Under the pieces are notes generated by a model. It was not told the origin of the DNA and did not search any database. It was given only the letters and a program-made list of their open reading frames with translations. Shown piece after piece: positions 1 to 12,587 of a DNA stretch of 64,000 nt; within the stretch, counting starts at the first letter, position 1, and every line of letters begins with the position of its first letter. This DNA is from Sipunculus nudus (Eukaryota; Annelida; Sipuncula; Golfingiida; Sipunculidae). The stretch covers positions 73,798,300 to 73,862,299 of the forward strand of contig CM049314.1 of the NCBI GenBank assembly GCA_026874595.1, read 5' to 3'. The position numbers were made by a program, and so were the translations under genes.

Positions 1-459
1 AATGAAAGTATTTGAATACCAGTGCAGATACTTTCAAAATGTTTTCATGAATGCATTCATGAATATATTTTATAATATTATTTCAATAATCATTTCAGTT
101 ATATTTTATTTTAAAAAATCATATGATTTTCTTATTTTTTTAATGAAAATTATATTGGCACAATATTTGTTATTAAATTTTAATAAATAGTTAAACTCTT
201 TTATAATATGTGCTGCTTATAAGTTATATGGCCAAGTCAAAATCTGTGTGACAATAGCACTGCATTTGTTAATAAAATAAATGAAATCAATCCTCTTCCC
301 TGTCTCAAAAGATACTATCAAAATCATACATAAGCTAAACACCAACAACTCATAATAAAGCTTATATTTATTGCCACACAAAACAAGCATGTGCCTCTTT
401 CCCAAATCATATTTTTTATCATATATAACAGCTGAGCGCCGTGACCCATGGGTTTCTTG
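1..459 (+). mobile_element. HL-A long element, 3' part
   Basis: This is the 3' end of a long HL-A copy. The same sequence recurs near 48000-48469, 54560-55034 and 63180-63644. It ends with the HL-A terminus: CAGCTGAG, a hairpin around GTGACCCATGGG, then CTTG. The 5' part is cut off by the window edge. A 62-codon open frame at the start is not a gene; it recurs in degraded form in the other copies. Confidence 0.7.
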
Positions 460-640
460 TTAATGTTTACACATTTTTTCTCTATTTTTTGAGATATATA
501 AATACAGACACAATCTTGGTCTGTTGGTTAATCTGTTTGTTGGTTCAGTTGAATGGGTATATACTACCATTCTGATGATAAAATTTCCTTATGCGAATCT
601 CTTCCCAGTCAGCTGAGAGTCATGACCCATGGGTCGCTTG
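460..640 (+). mobile_element. HL-A short element, 3' part, hosting the preceding copy
   Basis: The sequence resumes as the T-rich tail of the short HL-A type (TTTACACATTTTTTCTCTA) and ends GTCAGCTGAG, TGACCCATGGGTCG, CTTG. It matches 58258-58437 closely. The element at 1-459 is therefore inserted in this one. Confidence 0.65.
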
Positions 641-814
641 TTTTTGTGTTGTTTGCCCCCATGCCAGAATTCAGCAGTGATGTTTGTTTAATTGTTTCTT
701 GTTCTAAGTGTTTATTACTTGCATTGTTCATATATACAAGTTACACATGTTCATGCAAAGTAATGGTCCAGCATTGAAGCAATACACCTCATTGCATTAG
801 GCCTGTAGGCCTTG
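641..814 (+). mobile_element. HL-E element, 3' end fragment
   Basis: The segment contains the HL-E tail (ATGCCAGAATT, GATGTTTGTTTAATTG) and ends in GCATTAGGCCTGTAGGCCTTG, whose AGGCCT repeats form the terminal hairpin. It matches the ends at 19429, 28933 and 42995. The HL-A copy before it interrupts it at a TTTTTGTGTTG site. Confidence 0.65.
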
Positions 815-1294
815 TTATTTTTCATTCATTTTCCCCCATATTTTTGGACATGTCAAATTACAGCAAGATGCCTTTTTTTATCATTCATGGTTCCCGCTAG
901 TGTCCTGAAACCTCGTATATTTTATTGATCATGACTTATCATGACCTATATTCTGCAAGTGACTGGCCAAAAATATGATAACAAGCACCCAGAGAGTCAG
1001 GCGGGGCACAAAACTGTAGGCATATACTTTTGGACCTAGCACCTTCTAATCTAATAAGACATCCAATGAGTTCCTTGGACTAGTCTCCTTTGAATCCTGA
1101 AATTAGGTCACTGTGACCTACATTCTTTTAGCTTTATGCAGAATACCTAATTTTGAGCAGGAAGTCAGACAGGGCACAAATCTTAAATGTTGGGTCTAGA
1201 AATGTCTTTCTTAAAATAAAGGGAGGACACTGTAATGTCTCCTTTGACATCCAAAAGAAGGTCACTGTAACCTATGTACTGTGAGTTGAGTACC
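815..1294. repeat. Decayed HL-A-like sequence
   Basis: Phrases such as GGACCTAG, GAAATTAGGTC and CTGTGACCTA match the internal units of HL-A. No ends or coding sequence are seen. Confidence 0.4.
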
Positions 1295-2147
1295 CTGTCA
1301 GTCCGATCAAGGAGATTACAGAGTGGAGTATAAAGTGAGAGTTTGGCCGTGTCAGATGTTGCTGACGGGGGTCATAAAACTTGCTGCTCAAAAGCAAACA
1401 GAGATGCTGCTAATAAGCCCGGCGCTATTTGATTCAGCACGAGAGACCCCCCCTTCGGCATGACTTCGGAACATCTTGTTAAATTCACGGCTGCGGTAAA
1501 GATGGGCGATTTTACAAGATCAACGCTGTCAGTGACAGAGCAGGCGATGGCTCACTGTTATCCATCAAAATGAAATTCATCCGGTCATGAGCGTAATAAT
1601 TATAAGTTATTGACGGAATACTATAATACATGGCTAATTATTAATATATGTCAGAAGGGTGGGAACAGATGGAAATTCTTATAATTCAGAAGTTATTCAG
1701 GGAAAGTAAGGTTTACTTTTACCAGTTGTCTGTCATGAATCACAGCAGAAGTTGATGCAGAGTGACCGCATCTATCCCAAAATTGATCCAGTGATTCCTT
1801 AACACGAGACCTCTCTAGATATATTTGTAATGCATAATTCTTGACAAAACAACCCATTTGCGCATTCATATTTCAGGTCAATGTTATTACAGTGATTTTC
1901 CGCTCAGGTACTAGATATATCGCTCTCCCCTTCAGCGAGCTTCATCGGACCGGGAAAGTAACATCTTAATTGCAGACTCGCTTTATCAAAGGCCGTGCCG
2001 CCGCTGCGCCTGACACCGCGGCACAATAGGTGCACAATAGAGTTAATATGGGCTTATCAGGTCTTAATTGCAATAAGCGCACGGCTTACACTTGAGGTTT
2101 CTGACAGTTGATACTCCAGTCTGTAATCTCCTTGATCAGATGGACAG
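1295..2147. mobile_element. GC-richer segment bounded by 37-bp inverted repeats (possible MITE-like DNA transposon)
   Basis: The sequence at 1295-1331 and the reverse complement of 2111-2147 agree at about 33 of 37 positions, including an unbroken GATCAAGGAGATTACAGA. The enclosed 0.78 kb is visibly richer in G+C than its flanks, with stretches such as GCCGTGCCGCCGCTGCGCC. No long open frame and no clear target duplication are seen. It could be a non-autonomous DNA transposon or a conserved noncoding element that happens to carry inverted ends. Confidence 0.5.
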
Positions 2148-3254
2148 TTGTAGCAGTGTGACATAAAAACTTCTGGGGAGTTCCTGGTAAATTCTTCTTA
2201 GAAACCTTAAATAAGATCCCTCTTACCTATTTACTATGCAGGCAAGATATATTATATTGGTTAATATTTCTATTGAATTTTATCAGTGCCCATCATATTT
2301 CTTGTAAGAGTTATCGCAGTGACTTCTCAATCTTAAAATAGAACTCAGGTGAAATATTCAATTTGTCAGTAATTAAAGTGAGTTTTGTGAAAATCCGTCT
2401 AAGCCCCAGTAATTAAGTTATCATGGTGGCACCACAGGTAAACAGATAGATAGACAGACGGATGGAAGGACAGATTGACCAATAGACTGTGGGTATACTA
2501 TAAATTGTTCCATAATAGACGGGCATATAAAAATAATTTGAAATATCTATAGAATCATGAAAAATTACCTCCCTTAGGACCCACTTAGCTTCAATCCTGA
2601 CGGTTCAAGACCAGGAAGATGCATATATCAGAGGCTGTGAAGTGTTGCTCTAGATTAATTATTTAAATCAATTAAAGAGAACACTGAACAAGTTTTAGGC
2701 ATCTGATTGTACAGCACACTCCATATTTGAGATATTACAGTACAGGATTGTGAATATATAGGTATATAATTATAATGACAACAGAAGGTAACGATACATT
2801 TACAACTATTATACTGTGAAAAGCACATATGAATGTATCATCACTAAGTCCATATAAATTCTTATAACCTAACCAGGCTAACCTTATTGTCAAATGTCCA
2901 TTGTTTGTGCTTCTTCCTTGGTGAATCTGTATATGAATCAGTAGTGGTGGGAGTTGGTTCCTTTTTCATAACTGATCATCGGTTTGGACAAACCGATCAA
3001 TGAACGATTAATAATTGGTTCAGACAAAAATAAAGAAATGTGCAAACTGTACTCTCTTAAACCACTATATAAGAGTTATTCCAGTTTAGCACTTGTATGT
3101 CTCCTTCTATGAGTAGATCCATTTGTGAGTCAAATGTATAAATTTAAGTCTAGTTTCACACTTTTATATCTCCTTCCGTGAGTAAAGTACTCCATATGTT
3201 AATCAAATGTACAAATGATTCCAGTCTAACACACACTTGTATATATTTATATAA

Positions 3255-3258
<4 letters not shown>
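2148..3258. other. Unassigned intergenic or intron sequence
   Basis: A+T-rich sequence with no convincing exon. A short GATAGATAGACAGACGG simple-repeat patch lies near 2444, beside a GGTGGCACCACAGG motif, which suggests a decayed reverse-oriented element end. Confidence 0.4.

Positions 3259-3295
<37 letters not shown>
3259..3295. repeat. (AT)n microsatellite
   Basis: An almost uninterrupted AT dinucleotide run of about 37 bases directly precedes the HL-A copy at 3298. Confidence 0.95.
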
Positions 3296-3299
<4 letters not shown>

Positions 3300-4369
3300 T
3301 TAGGTGGCACTCTATCACTAACCCCTGGACCTGGAATCTTAAAACTTGATATCCTTGGAGGTCCATGAAAAATCTCTGTGGAAACCTGAAATTAGGTCTC
3401 TGTTACCCATATTCTCTGAGCTATGGGTCTCGTAAATACCCCCCAGAATAATTAAAAATATGATACAAAAGCTCCAGTATCTGAATAACTAATGCATTGA
3501 TCACTATGATTTTGTGCAAGAATATTGATCCTGGAGTGTTCTGTCAGTTTCTGCTAACTGGTGGCACCACCTGTATTTTTAGCTAACCTGTGAGCTTATG
3601 CGATGGCGCAGCGTCGTCCGTCCGCCGTCCAGGGCTGGCTTTCCGCCGTCCAGGGCTGTAAGTCAGAAACTGTCGGAGCTAGCAGCTCCAAATTACATGT
3701 AAGAATTTGTCACATGTGAAACTTGGTGGCCTGGAGCTTATTATTGGGTATCTGGATTAATTTAGATTTTATAGAGAAAAAGCTTAAAAACCTTTAAAAA
3801 TCTTCTTCTCTGAAACTGTCCAGCCAAATTGTCCAATATTTCACAGAAATGATCTCTGGAACAATCTCTCTCAAGTTTGTTCGAATGGTTCTAGTTCCGA
3901 GATTTTTGGCCGAGTTACAGGAGGTTGAACTTAGTCATCTGTCCAAAAAAAGCACACTAAAATTAAAATCTCAGAAACGGCTAGAGCTATAATGACCAAA
4001 TTTTATACCAATGTTTGTCACATATGTCATATCTGATTTTGAGGTATTGGTGGCGCCACCTACATTGATGTGTTTTTTACAAGCGAAAATGTTATTTTAA
4101 ACTCTTCTAGCTCATACACTGATTTATGATGAAACTGTTCAGCTGATTGGTTTAAACTTTACAAGAATTATTCTATGGTAGGGTTCTGCCAGTTTTATAA
4201 GAATAGATTGGATAAATACAGTTTTAAAAAAGCATTGTAGCCAATTGAAAAAGGCTTTCTGTATTTGAAAACAGATTTGACTTCATGAAGCCAAGTCAAG
4301 AGGTCACTCAGTACAAACAAGTGGGGTCCAGACATCACCATGGCAACTGACCTGGCTGGGGGGTGGGGT

Positions 4370-4411
4370 GTCTAGACAATGTGTCTAGACGTCTAGACAC
4401 AGCGTCTAGAC
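4370..4411. repeat. Cluster of four GTCTAGAC palindromes
   Basis: The 8-bp palindrome occurs at 4370, 4383, 4391 and 4404, two of them directly abutting. A near copy (GTCTGGATAC) follows. The cluster lies at the inferred left border of the HL-B insertion. Confidence 0.9.
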
Positions 4412-4429
4412 GTCTGGATACAATGTTTA

Positions 4430-5801
4430 GATGCAGAATTCCCAGATTATTGGAACTATATCTTTCAACTGTTTGAAAAAACTTGGGTTGAATTTTAAGC
4501 AAAACGGTTTTATCATCAGGTCACATGTGAACTGCTGCGCCTTCATTTTTGGTTGACATCTGACCTTTCCTTGCTGCCCAGTGTCCATTTGTGCGTCTGT
4601 TTCCACACATAAACCCACATATCTCGGAAACCGTTTGACCGATCAGGCTAAAAATTTTGCACAAATGTATCCCTTTGATAGCTTTATAACATACACTAAA
4701 ATGGTGGCGCCACCTGCAACCATTTTTGCACAGCGTTCATCTGTTCATCTGCCTTGGGATAATATTACTCATATCTCAGCGGTGGATTGACTTATCCACC
4801 TGAAATTTTGCAGGTTTATACATCCTGGACGGCTTTCTCGATTTTATGACAGGTGGCGCCACCTACATTCACATTTACTCTGCAGACATCCAAGCTCATA
4901 TCTCTGGAACCATTTGACCGATAGGGCCAAAATTTTGCATGTGTCTAGATCTCACATCGCTCTTAATCATAGGCAAAACTGGTGGTGCCACCTGCAACCA
5001 CTTATGCACAGCGTCCATCTGTTCATCTGCCTCTGGATAAAGTCACTCATATCTTAGCAGTGGTTTGACTTATCCACCTGAAATTTTGCAGGTTTATACA
5101 TCCTGGAAGGTTTCTTGATTTTATGACATTCACATTTACTCTGCAGACATTCAAGCTCATATCTCATGAACCGTTTGACCGATTAGGCCAAAATTTTGCA
5201 TGTGTATAGATCTCACATAGCTCTTCATCATAGGCAAAACTTGTGGTGCAACCTGCAACCATTTATGCACAGCGTCCATCTGTTCATCTGCCTTAGGTTA
5301 AAATCACTCATATCTCAGCAGTGGTTTGACTTGTCCACCTGAAATTTTGCAGGTTCATACATCCTGGACAGCTTTCTCGATTTTATGACAGTTGGCGCCA
5401 CCTACATTCACATTTACTATGCAGACATTCAAGTTCATATCTCGGGAACCTTTTGACCGATTGGGCCAAAATTTTGCATGTGTATAGATCTCACATAGCT
5501 CTTGGCGCCACCTGCAAGCACCTATGCACAGCATCCATCTGTTCATCTGCCTTGGGATAAAATCACTCATATCTCGGCAGTGGTTTGACTTATCCACCTG
5601 AAATTTTGCAGGTTTATACATCCTGGACAATTTTCTCGATTTTATGACAGTTGGCACCACCTACATTCACGTTTAAGCTGAAGACATCCATGCTAATATG
5701 CAACACACCACGCTGTATTCCCCTTGCCACTTAATCCATGCCTCACTTCACTCAGATTTCTGCGGATACACATAGTGGCTTGTCGACTACCCATATTCTG
5801 G
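4430..5801 (+). mobile_element. HL-B element with tandem internal units
   Basis: Internal units of the form CTCATATCTC...CCGTTTGACCGAT...CAAAATTTTGCA repeat several times, with palindromes at 4703 and 4852 and variants near 5393 and 5503. The 3' end has the hairpin GTGGCTTGTCGACTAC and CCATATTCTG, a mutated form of the CTAG terminus seen in other copies. The 5' border is approximate. Confidence 0.6.
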
Positions 5802-6527
5802 TTTTAAAATGTCCCAGTCCGAAACTTGCAGGTCAGAAACGTCCATTTTGCTGAAATCATAATGACTAAGGTAGATATGCAGGACTTAGGAGGATCAATA
5901 TTAAATTTTAAAAATAAACCTCCGTTCATACTCCTAAACTTTGCACAGGTTCGCATTAGGCCTGTAGGCCTTGTTCTAATTTTTATACATTTTTTCCTCC
6001 ATTTTTGAGACCTTTAAATAAACCCTCATATAGTAAGAGGGCACAAATAGTAACCCTTTGACCTAGAATCTTCATACTTGACATCTAGAGAGACAAGAAA
6101 AGTCTTCATGGGAAATTGAAATTATGTCTCTGTTAACCTCATCCTCCAAGCTATTGGGCTCATTTGCCCCTCCCCCCCCCCCCCCCCCACTAATAATAAA
6201 AGTGTGATACAAAAGCTCCAGTATATGAATTACTAATGCATTGATTGCCATTTTCTTTGCATGCATATTAATCATGGAGTGTTTCATCAGTTCCTGCAGA
6301 CTGGTGGCACTACCTCCATTTTTTTTTTCAAATTTTTACAAATTAATCTTTTCTGTTTATGAGACCTTCAAATGAAGTGGTCATCTGTCCAAAAGCCCAC
6401 TGAAATCCATTTTCTAGGATTCGATCTTCACAAAATTCATGATTGTTTTGCACTCTTGCTGTCATTTTGCTCTTTGTTCAACATTCCTTGAATTCCGCTG
6501 AGGGTCATATGGTCTTTGGGCCACTAG

Positions 6528-7564
6528 TTGCTTCTAGTGGCCACTCATTTCACTGTATAATTTTTTGCTGTGCATGGTCTAAATGTGAGCGCCCCTCTTC
6601 TGGATGACCATGGTCTTTTATAGATAATATACTTTATTTATTGGCAAGTTCATGCTCCGCCTTGAAACACTAAAGACTAACCAATAAGAAAGAAGGAGCC
6701 CACTGGTCCCCAGGCATTATTCCAACCATTTATCTATAGAAACATTAACTAAGTTCAAAGGAACACCATACCCACCCAAAATCCCTTTCATATAGGAGTA
6801 GTAACAAATCAAGCACCTGTTATATGCTTGAATACGCTGAACAGCTGTGCACAAGCCCATTACCATGGACAGACATACCAAAAGAAAATATGAACCTCAT
6901 ATGGAAAAATAACAAAAAATATATGAAAAAAAAGATGAAAAAGAATATTATTTCAACAACAAGTCTTGATGGTCTCGAGACAGAGGTGTGGTCAAAGAGG
7001 GGTCATATGTGACAAAAGTCCATGGCAACCACTGTCAGTCACATCTGATCTGCACCAACCCTCAATCCCACACACACTCATCCTTGGTCTGATAGCTTTT
7101 GTCAGTTTTTGCTGATATCCTGGTTAGTTTTGGAGCATATTACCTGAGAAGTGTCACATTTGGTAGATAATTATAATATATCCAGGTCACTGTTTTTCTG
7201 AGGTGTTCACTGAATCTTGAAGCTGTGCACAGAAGTGAAAGGTTTTTGGATCAGGAAAATTTAACAAGATTTAGAATCATGACTTTACTTCTCACAATTA
7301 AATATATTTATCAACATATTTTATATTTTATTATTATCAAGTCTTTGTAGTATAATATTTGGGGTCACATTTGAATTTATCTGAAACTTACTTTATTGTT
7401 CTGTTCTATGTTGGTATAGAGAGTTAACTAGGTTTACCACAGGGATGACACCTTATAAATTTTTGTCTGGATTATATGCAGCATTCACTGTAAGATAGAT
7501 GGCGCCACATACATTTTCTGTACTTTATCCAGCTTAATCCCATATATGTAATGTGTATTTACAG
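6528..7564. other. Intron or upstream sequence, nothing recognised
   Basis: No domain-bearing open frame, no clear element end. Small open frames here lack coding features. Confidence 0.4.
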
Positions 7565-7639
7565 ATTTTCCAAGACAATCACCTTGGTCTTGCCCAGCTG
7601 GAAAACACAAATGGATAGACGACCAGTCATGTCTTCCAG
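7565..7639 (+). CDS. Exon 1 (internal): Cys-containing linker before the lectin domain
   Basis: The exon is bounded by a TTTACAG acceptor and a GTATGAT donor, phase 1 in and phase 1 out. Its 24 complete codons read FPRQSPWSCPAGKHKWIDDQ followed by SCLP, with two cysteines, and the last base completes an Asp codon with exon 2. No domain is recognised; a short two-Cys segment ahead of a long-form lectin domain is plausible. The exon is chosen because it is open in exactly the frame and phase that exon 2 needs. It is short, so it is less certain than the domain-bearing exons. The 7.5 kb upstream should lead to earlier exons, but none could be picked out there. Confidence 0.65.
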
Positions 7640-9519
7640 GTATGATATTTGATTCAACATCACAAATGAAGTCATTTTAATTTAATGAAGTAGCAAAAAA
7701 TCATGTCAGTATTGGTTTATATCTGTCTGTGTACTAACTAATAATCAAGTGTAGGTTTCTTTTTTTTTCAAAGCTAATGTTGTAAAAGAAATTTATTAAA
7801 ATGTTTTAAATGATCATGGTCTTGACAGATATAGGGAATTTTATGGTTAAAAAGTAGGTACAGTAGAAAGCCATTTATCTGAACATCCCATGGGACAGGT
7901 TTTGTCTGGAAAAATTGAAGGCAAGATTAACGGTGAAAATATTAAATACAAACTGTGCTCCATTGTCATTCATGTACACATGGATGCAGGTGACTGTGAC
8001 GCTTGGCTATGGAGTGTAATTGCACATATGTAGCTCCACGACTGCAGATGCATGCACTTGTTAGGCGAGAGGTGAAGTGACAAGTACTAAGTACTTATTA
8101 TCAATAAACATTAATTTCAGAAACTTTTGTGAAATTTTGGATGAAAAGTCATGGTTTTGGTGGTAATTAATATTTCAAATTTGGTTGAGCATTGTTCCAG
8201 ATCAACTGTGTTTAAAAAACAGTGCTTCACTGTAATGACTGGATTTATGTCCACAGTTTTGTACATAAAACTGTTCTTTTAAATTGCCCTAGATGTATTG
8301 TAAACATAGTATATTCTGATAAACAGATAGTTTATTTTAATATATATTGTTGATCAAAGTAAGTATATTGTATACATCAATCCACTTCCTTTACTGCTGT
8401 GGGAAGAGTGGAGTATGGAAATAGCAGAATGAAATTGAATAAAATTAAAAAAAAAAAAAACCTGCCCTAGCTTTTATGATTAGTTACTTATGATAATGGC
8501 ATCCTTGTCTGGTGTTTCTTTTTCTGGAAAATCCTCGTCCAAAATTTCTGTCCACCTTAGATAACATTGAACGCTGGAAAGTGGTTAATTTGGCGTATCT
8601 GAATTTTCCCGCTTTTTTCATTTTACAGCATTAGCGCAGTTCAATTTTCACGTGAATCAGTATGTACAGGGTATTCGATTTGTGTAATATTATCAAAATA
8701 TTTCAACAATTACATAAAAGATAGGTTTGTAACCCAACCTACCTTTCACCTAACAAGCTTCGGCTGCAGGACCGTACTGTGTACATGCTACTTGGCTACA
8801 GGCTAGTGAGTACCATGACTGCACGGGGTAAACAATGTGTAATTACCGGAACGAATTATGTTTGATGATGTTATGGTACTGCAACGTGGTTTCCCAGCAC
8901 AACCATTCCAGCACACTGTCTTATTTCCACGCATACGACTGTTTAACACCTTATAGCCCTGCGTGTTGGTAAACAGTCTGTTTACCATAACAAGGCCATG
9001 ACCGGAGGCTTGATTTACAGGGTGGACCAGAAGTGTTTAAGTCAGCAGGAACATGTATTACATTTTTGGGCCAAGTCAGTCAGGGCATCTGATTTGCATG
9101 TGTTGTATGTGGCTTTGTGCAGAACACGGCCTGACGCACTGTTTATGTTGACACCTGTGATCACACCTGGTTCACTGTATTTTACAATCATTAATTTACA
9201 GGAGAAAGCAAACGGTTTCAAGGCATTATTTTGGCAGGTACAGATTTATTTTAAAGGGAAGAATCTATTTTTTGTGTTAACTCAACATGCCTTTTAGGTG
9301 ATACAGAATCATCTATTCAATTTGTCATTACTCTTTACTTTTGTATCTTACAATAGTGTCAGCACCTGACTGTATATAAGTTAACTACACGTCATGTCTG
9401 GGGTGTTCAAAATATTGCTTATTCTTAATTTAGCGCAAATCACTCTCCGCGTAAAGCGCAAAAATTGAAGCCTCACTAACCAAAAAATTTCCACTGTATA
9501 TCTTGATGGTTTACTGTCA
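7640..9519. other. Intron 1, first part
   Basis: Mostly unassigned. A 14-base A run at about 8447-8460 preceded by AATAAA could mark an old retroposed insertion. The open frame at 8998-9297 has no recognisable domain. Confidence 0.4.
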
Positions 9520-12116
9520 TGACTGTAAGTCATCTGAGCTGTAGTGATCACTCTCAGATGGGGATCCAGGGGAGGGGTTCAAGGGGTCCAGATCCCCCCC
9601 TTTTTCATCTGCTGCAAGCTTTTGTAAAAGGTATTAGACAAAATTTTGGGGCTGGACCCCCTCTTTTCTGGACCTGGTGACCTTTCTTAGGGTTTTGATT
9701 AGTCCTGCTTGGTTGGACCCTAACTTTTCCAAAATCCTTGATCTGCCCCTGACTCTTTGTACGTCTTCAATCCACCCATCAGTAATCAGGCCGCCTCGTT
9801 GTCCGTTAACAGTTCACAAATTGTAAACGCTGAACCAAGAATCTTCTAACTTGACATCCAGGGAGGTCCATGAAAAATCTGAGGAACTCTAAACTAGGTC
9901 TCTGTTACCCATATCCTCAAAGGAATGGGGCTCAAAAGTACCCCCTGAATATAATTAAATATGTGATAAAAAAGCTCCAGTATCTGAATTATTAATGCAC
10001 TGATAACCATGATTCTTAGCATGCTAATTGATCATGAAGTGTTTCATCAGTTCCTGTAGACTGGTGGTGCCACCTGAATTTTTAGCTCAGCTGACTGTAA
10101 GTCATCTGAGCTATATTGATCACTCTTTGTTCGTCATCTGTCCGGCTGTTTGGCTATCCGGCAATCTGGCTGTCTGTCCGTTAACAAGGCACAAATCGTA
10201 ACCACTGGACCTGGAATCTTTAAACTTTACATCCAGCTCAAATATCTGAACAGTTAATGCATTGATCACCATGATTCTTTGCATGCATATTGATCATGAA
10301 GTGTTTCATCAGTTTCTGCAGACTGGTGGCCCCACCTGTATTTTTTCGATTTTTTACTATTTTTTATCTATTTTTGAGACATTAAAAGATGCAGTCATCT
10401 GTTAACAGGGCACAAATCGTAACATCTAGACCTAGAATCTTCTTTCTTGACATGTAGGGAGGCCCATGAAAAGTCTCCTTGGAAACCTCAAATTAGGTCT
10501 CTTTCACCCATATTGTCTGAGCTATGGGGCTCAGAAATACCCCCCAGAATAACCAAAAATTTGATACAAAAGCTCTGGTATCTGAACAACGAGTGCATTG
10601 ATTGGCATTATTCTTTGCATGCATATGCATCATGGAGTGTTTCATCAGTTCCTGCAAACTCTTGTTGCCACCCGGACTCATTTGAATTTTTACGCATTTT
10701 TATCTTTATTTTTGAGTCCTTCAAAGATGTGTTCGTCTGTTTACAGGGCACAAATCATAACTATTTGAGCTTGAATCTTCTTTCTTGACATCCTGGGAGG
10801 TCAATAAAAACTCCATGGAAACCTGAAATTAGGTCTCTGTTACCCATATTCTCCGAGCTATGGGTCTTAGAAGTACCACCCAGAATAACTAAAAAATTGA
10901 TACAAAAGCTCCAGTATCTGAACAACTACTGCATTAATCACCCTGATTCTTTGCATGCATATTCATCATGGAGTGCTTCATCAGTTCTTGTGGACTGGTG
11001 GCATCACCTAAATTTTTCCAAAATTTTAACCCAATTTTTTTCGCTAGGCCTATTTATGAGACCTTCAAAGATGCAGTCGTCCCTTAACAGGGCTCAAATC
11101 ATAACCATGGGGCCAAGAATCTTCAAACTTGACATCCTGGGAGATCTGTGAAAAGTCTCCTTGGAAACCTGAATTAAGGTCTCTGTTACCCTATTTTCTG
11201 AGCCATGGGGCTTATAAGCACCCCTCAGAATAATTGAAAATTTGATACCAAAGTAGGGCACAAATCATAACCATGGGGCCCAGAATCTTTTAACTTGACA
11301 TCCTGAGAGTTCCTCAAAAGTTCTCCCCAGAAACCTGAAATTGGGTCATGGTGACCTATATTCCCAGAGTTTTGGTGTATGTTTGAGCATCCCAGAAATA
11401 ATGCAAAATACACACAAATTGCCAGATTCCTCATGAAAGGTTGTCATCAAATTTGTCTTTATGGGTTGGGTCTTAATGAACTTAAGCTAATATGCATGAA
11501 CAATGATGCCACCTATCGTAATTAGTTGTCTGGGCAAGGACATTATCAACATGTCAGTCGGCTGAGCTACATGACCCATGGGTCACTTGTTTAATTTTTG
11601 GACATTTTTTTCTCTTTTTCTGAGACCTTCAAATAAAGTGGTCATCTGTTAACACAGCACAAACTGTAACACATGAACCTAGAAAATTCTTACTTACCAT
11701 CCAAGGAGACTAATAAAAAATCTTGGAAACCTGAAATTAGGTCTCTGATACCCATATTCTCCAAGCTGAAGGACCTGTAAGTACCCGCAAGAATACTTCA
11801 AAATTTGATACTAAAGCTCCGAATACCTAATGCCTTGATAGCCATGATTCTTTGAGCACATATTGAACCTGGAATGTTTCATTTGTTCCTGCAGGCTGGT
11901 GGCACTGTAGACCTGTATTTTTTCAAATATTAACGCAATTTTTTCTTATTTATGTGACCTTCAAATGAAGTGGTCATCTGTCAAAAAGCCCACTGGAACC
12001 CATTTCTGAAGAATATTCACAAAATTCATATTTTTTTTTGCGCCGCGGCAGTCATTTTGCTTGATTGTTCAATGTTCATTGAATTCAGCTGAGCATCATG
12101 GCCCATGGGCCACTAG
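9520..12116 (+). mobile_element. HL-A short element interrupted by another HL-A
   Basis: The 5' part begins near 9520 with ACTGTAAGTCATCTGAGCT. It breaks at GGTGGTGCCACCTGAATTTTT (about 10080) and resumes at 11590 with the T-rich tail. It ends at 12116 with GCTGAGCATCATGGCCCATG, GGCCACTAG. Internal units carry CCTAGAATCTT, GAAATTAGGTCTCTGTTACC and TTGATCATG phrases. Confidence 0.6.
10083..11589 (+). mobile_element. HL-A short element nested in HL-A
   Basis: A complete-looking copy: 5' TTTAGCTCAGCTGACTGTAA, hairpin partner CATCTGAGCT, about four internal units of about 340 bp, and the 3' end GTCGGCTGAGC, ATGACCCATGGGTCACTTG. It is inserted in the T run just after a GGTGGTGCCACC of the host element. 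Confidence 0.65.
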
Positions 12117-12587
12117 TTTAAGTGTTTGGACTGATGATCAATTATAATCAATGATTTGTTGGCTGAGATCAGATCCAGATAATCCAATGATCAGTCATGT
12201 ATTGCCATTATCGATAACAGCGTTTTTCACAAAGATAAGGTTTTATAATGATGTAAGGTACACTTTCATAAAATTTACACAAACATACTTTAGAACATTC
12301 TGTATTCATAGGAAGGTATATACAGTTACAGCCGTTTGAGTTATTTGTTAGACAATATGTAGGCCTAAATACCAATGGAGAGGCTGTATATACAGGCCGG
12401 CCTATATGTGATCATTTATGAAAAAATGTGAAATTCATACTTTGAGAGGTCAACCAATTTCACTGATGTTTGATCATGAGTTCTCCAAAATTCACAAAAG
12501 CAACTAATAATTGATCACTGGTTACTGGTATGCTGTTGTTGTTCAATTATATTCTAGTAAGTGACTTCTAAAAAAAACCTTTTTCAG

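Larger units (their letters stand above)
3579..5973 (+). mobile_element. HL-E element (Helentron-like) hosting HL-B
   Basis: The 5' end is AGCTAACCTGTGAGCTTATGCGATGG and it is followed by a GTCGTCCGTCC tract. The 3' end is GCACAGGTTCGC, ATTAGGCCTGTAGGCCTTG. The 5' motif and its inverted copy near the 3' end (RC of GCGAACCTGTGAGC) form asymmetric terminal inverted repeats. It carries a GGTGGCGCCACC palindrome at 4049 and is interrupted by HL-B from about 4430 to 5801. Confidence 0.65.
3298..6527 (+). mobile_element. HL-A short element split by an HL-E insertion
   Basis: HL-A internal units are present at 3298-3578 and resume at 5974. The 3' end is GCTGAGGGTCATATG...GGGCCACTAG at 6527. The left piece stops at GGTGGCACCACCTGTATTTTT and the right piece resumes with the T-rich tail TTTTTATACATTTTTTCC that normally follows, which shows the insertion at 3579-5973. 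A poly-C tract lies at 6171-6189. Confidence 0.6.

Noticed and set aside
5355-5660. 101-codon open frame on the minus strand
   Set aside because: It lies wholly in HL-B tandem units; the same peptide phrases recur in every unit and no start or domain context supports a gene.
6072-6287. Minus-strand frame with a Gly run
   Set aside because: The Gly run is a poly-C tract inside an HL-A element.
8998-9297. 99-codon open frame in intron 1
   Set aside because: No domain, and its composition resembles the surrounding intron.
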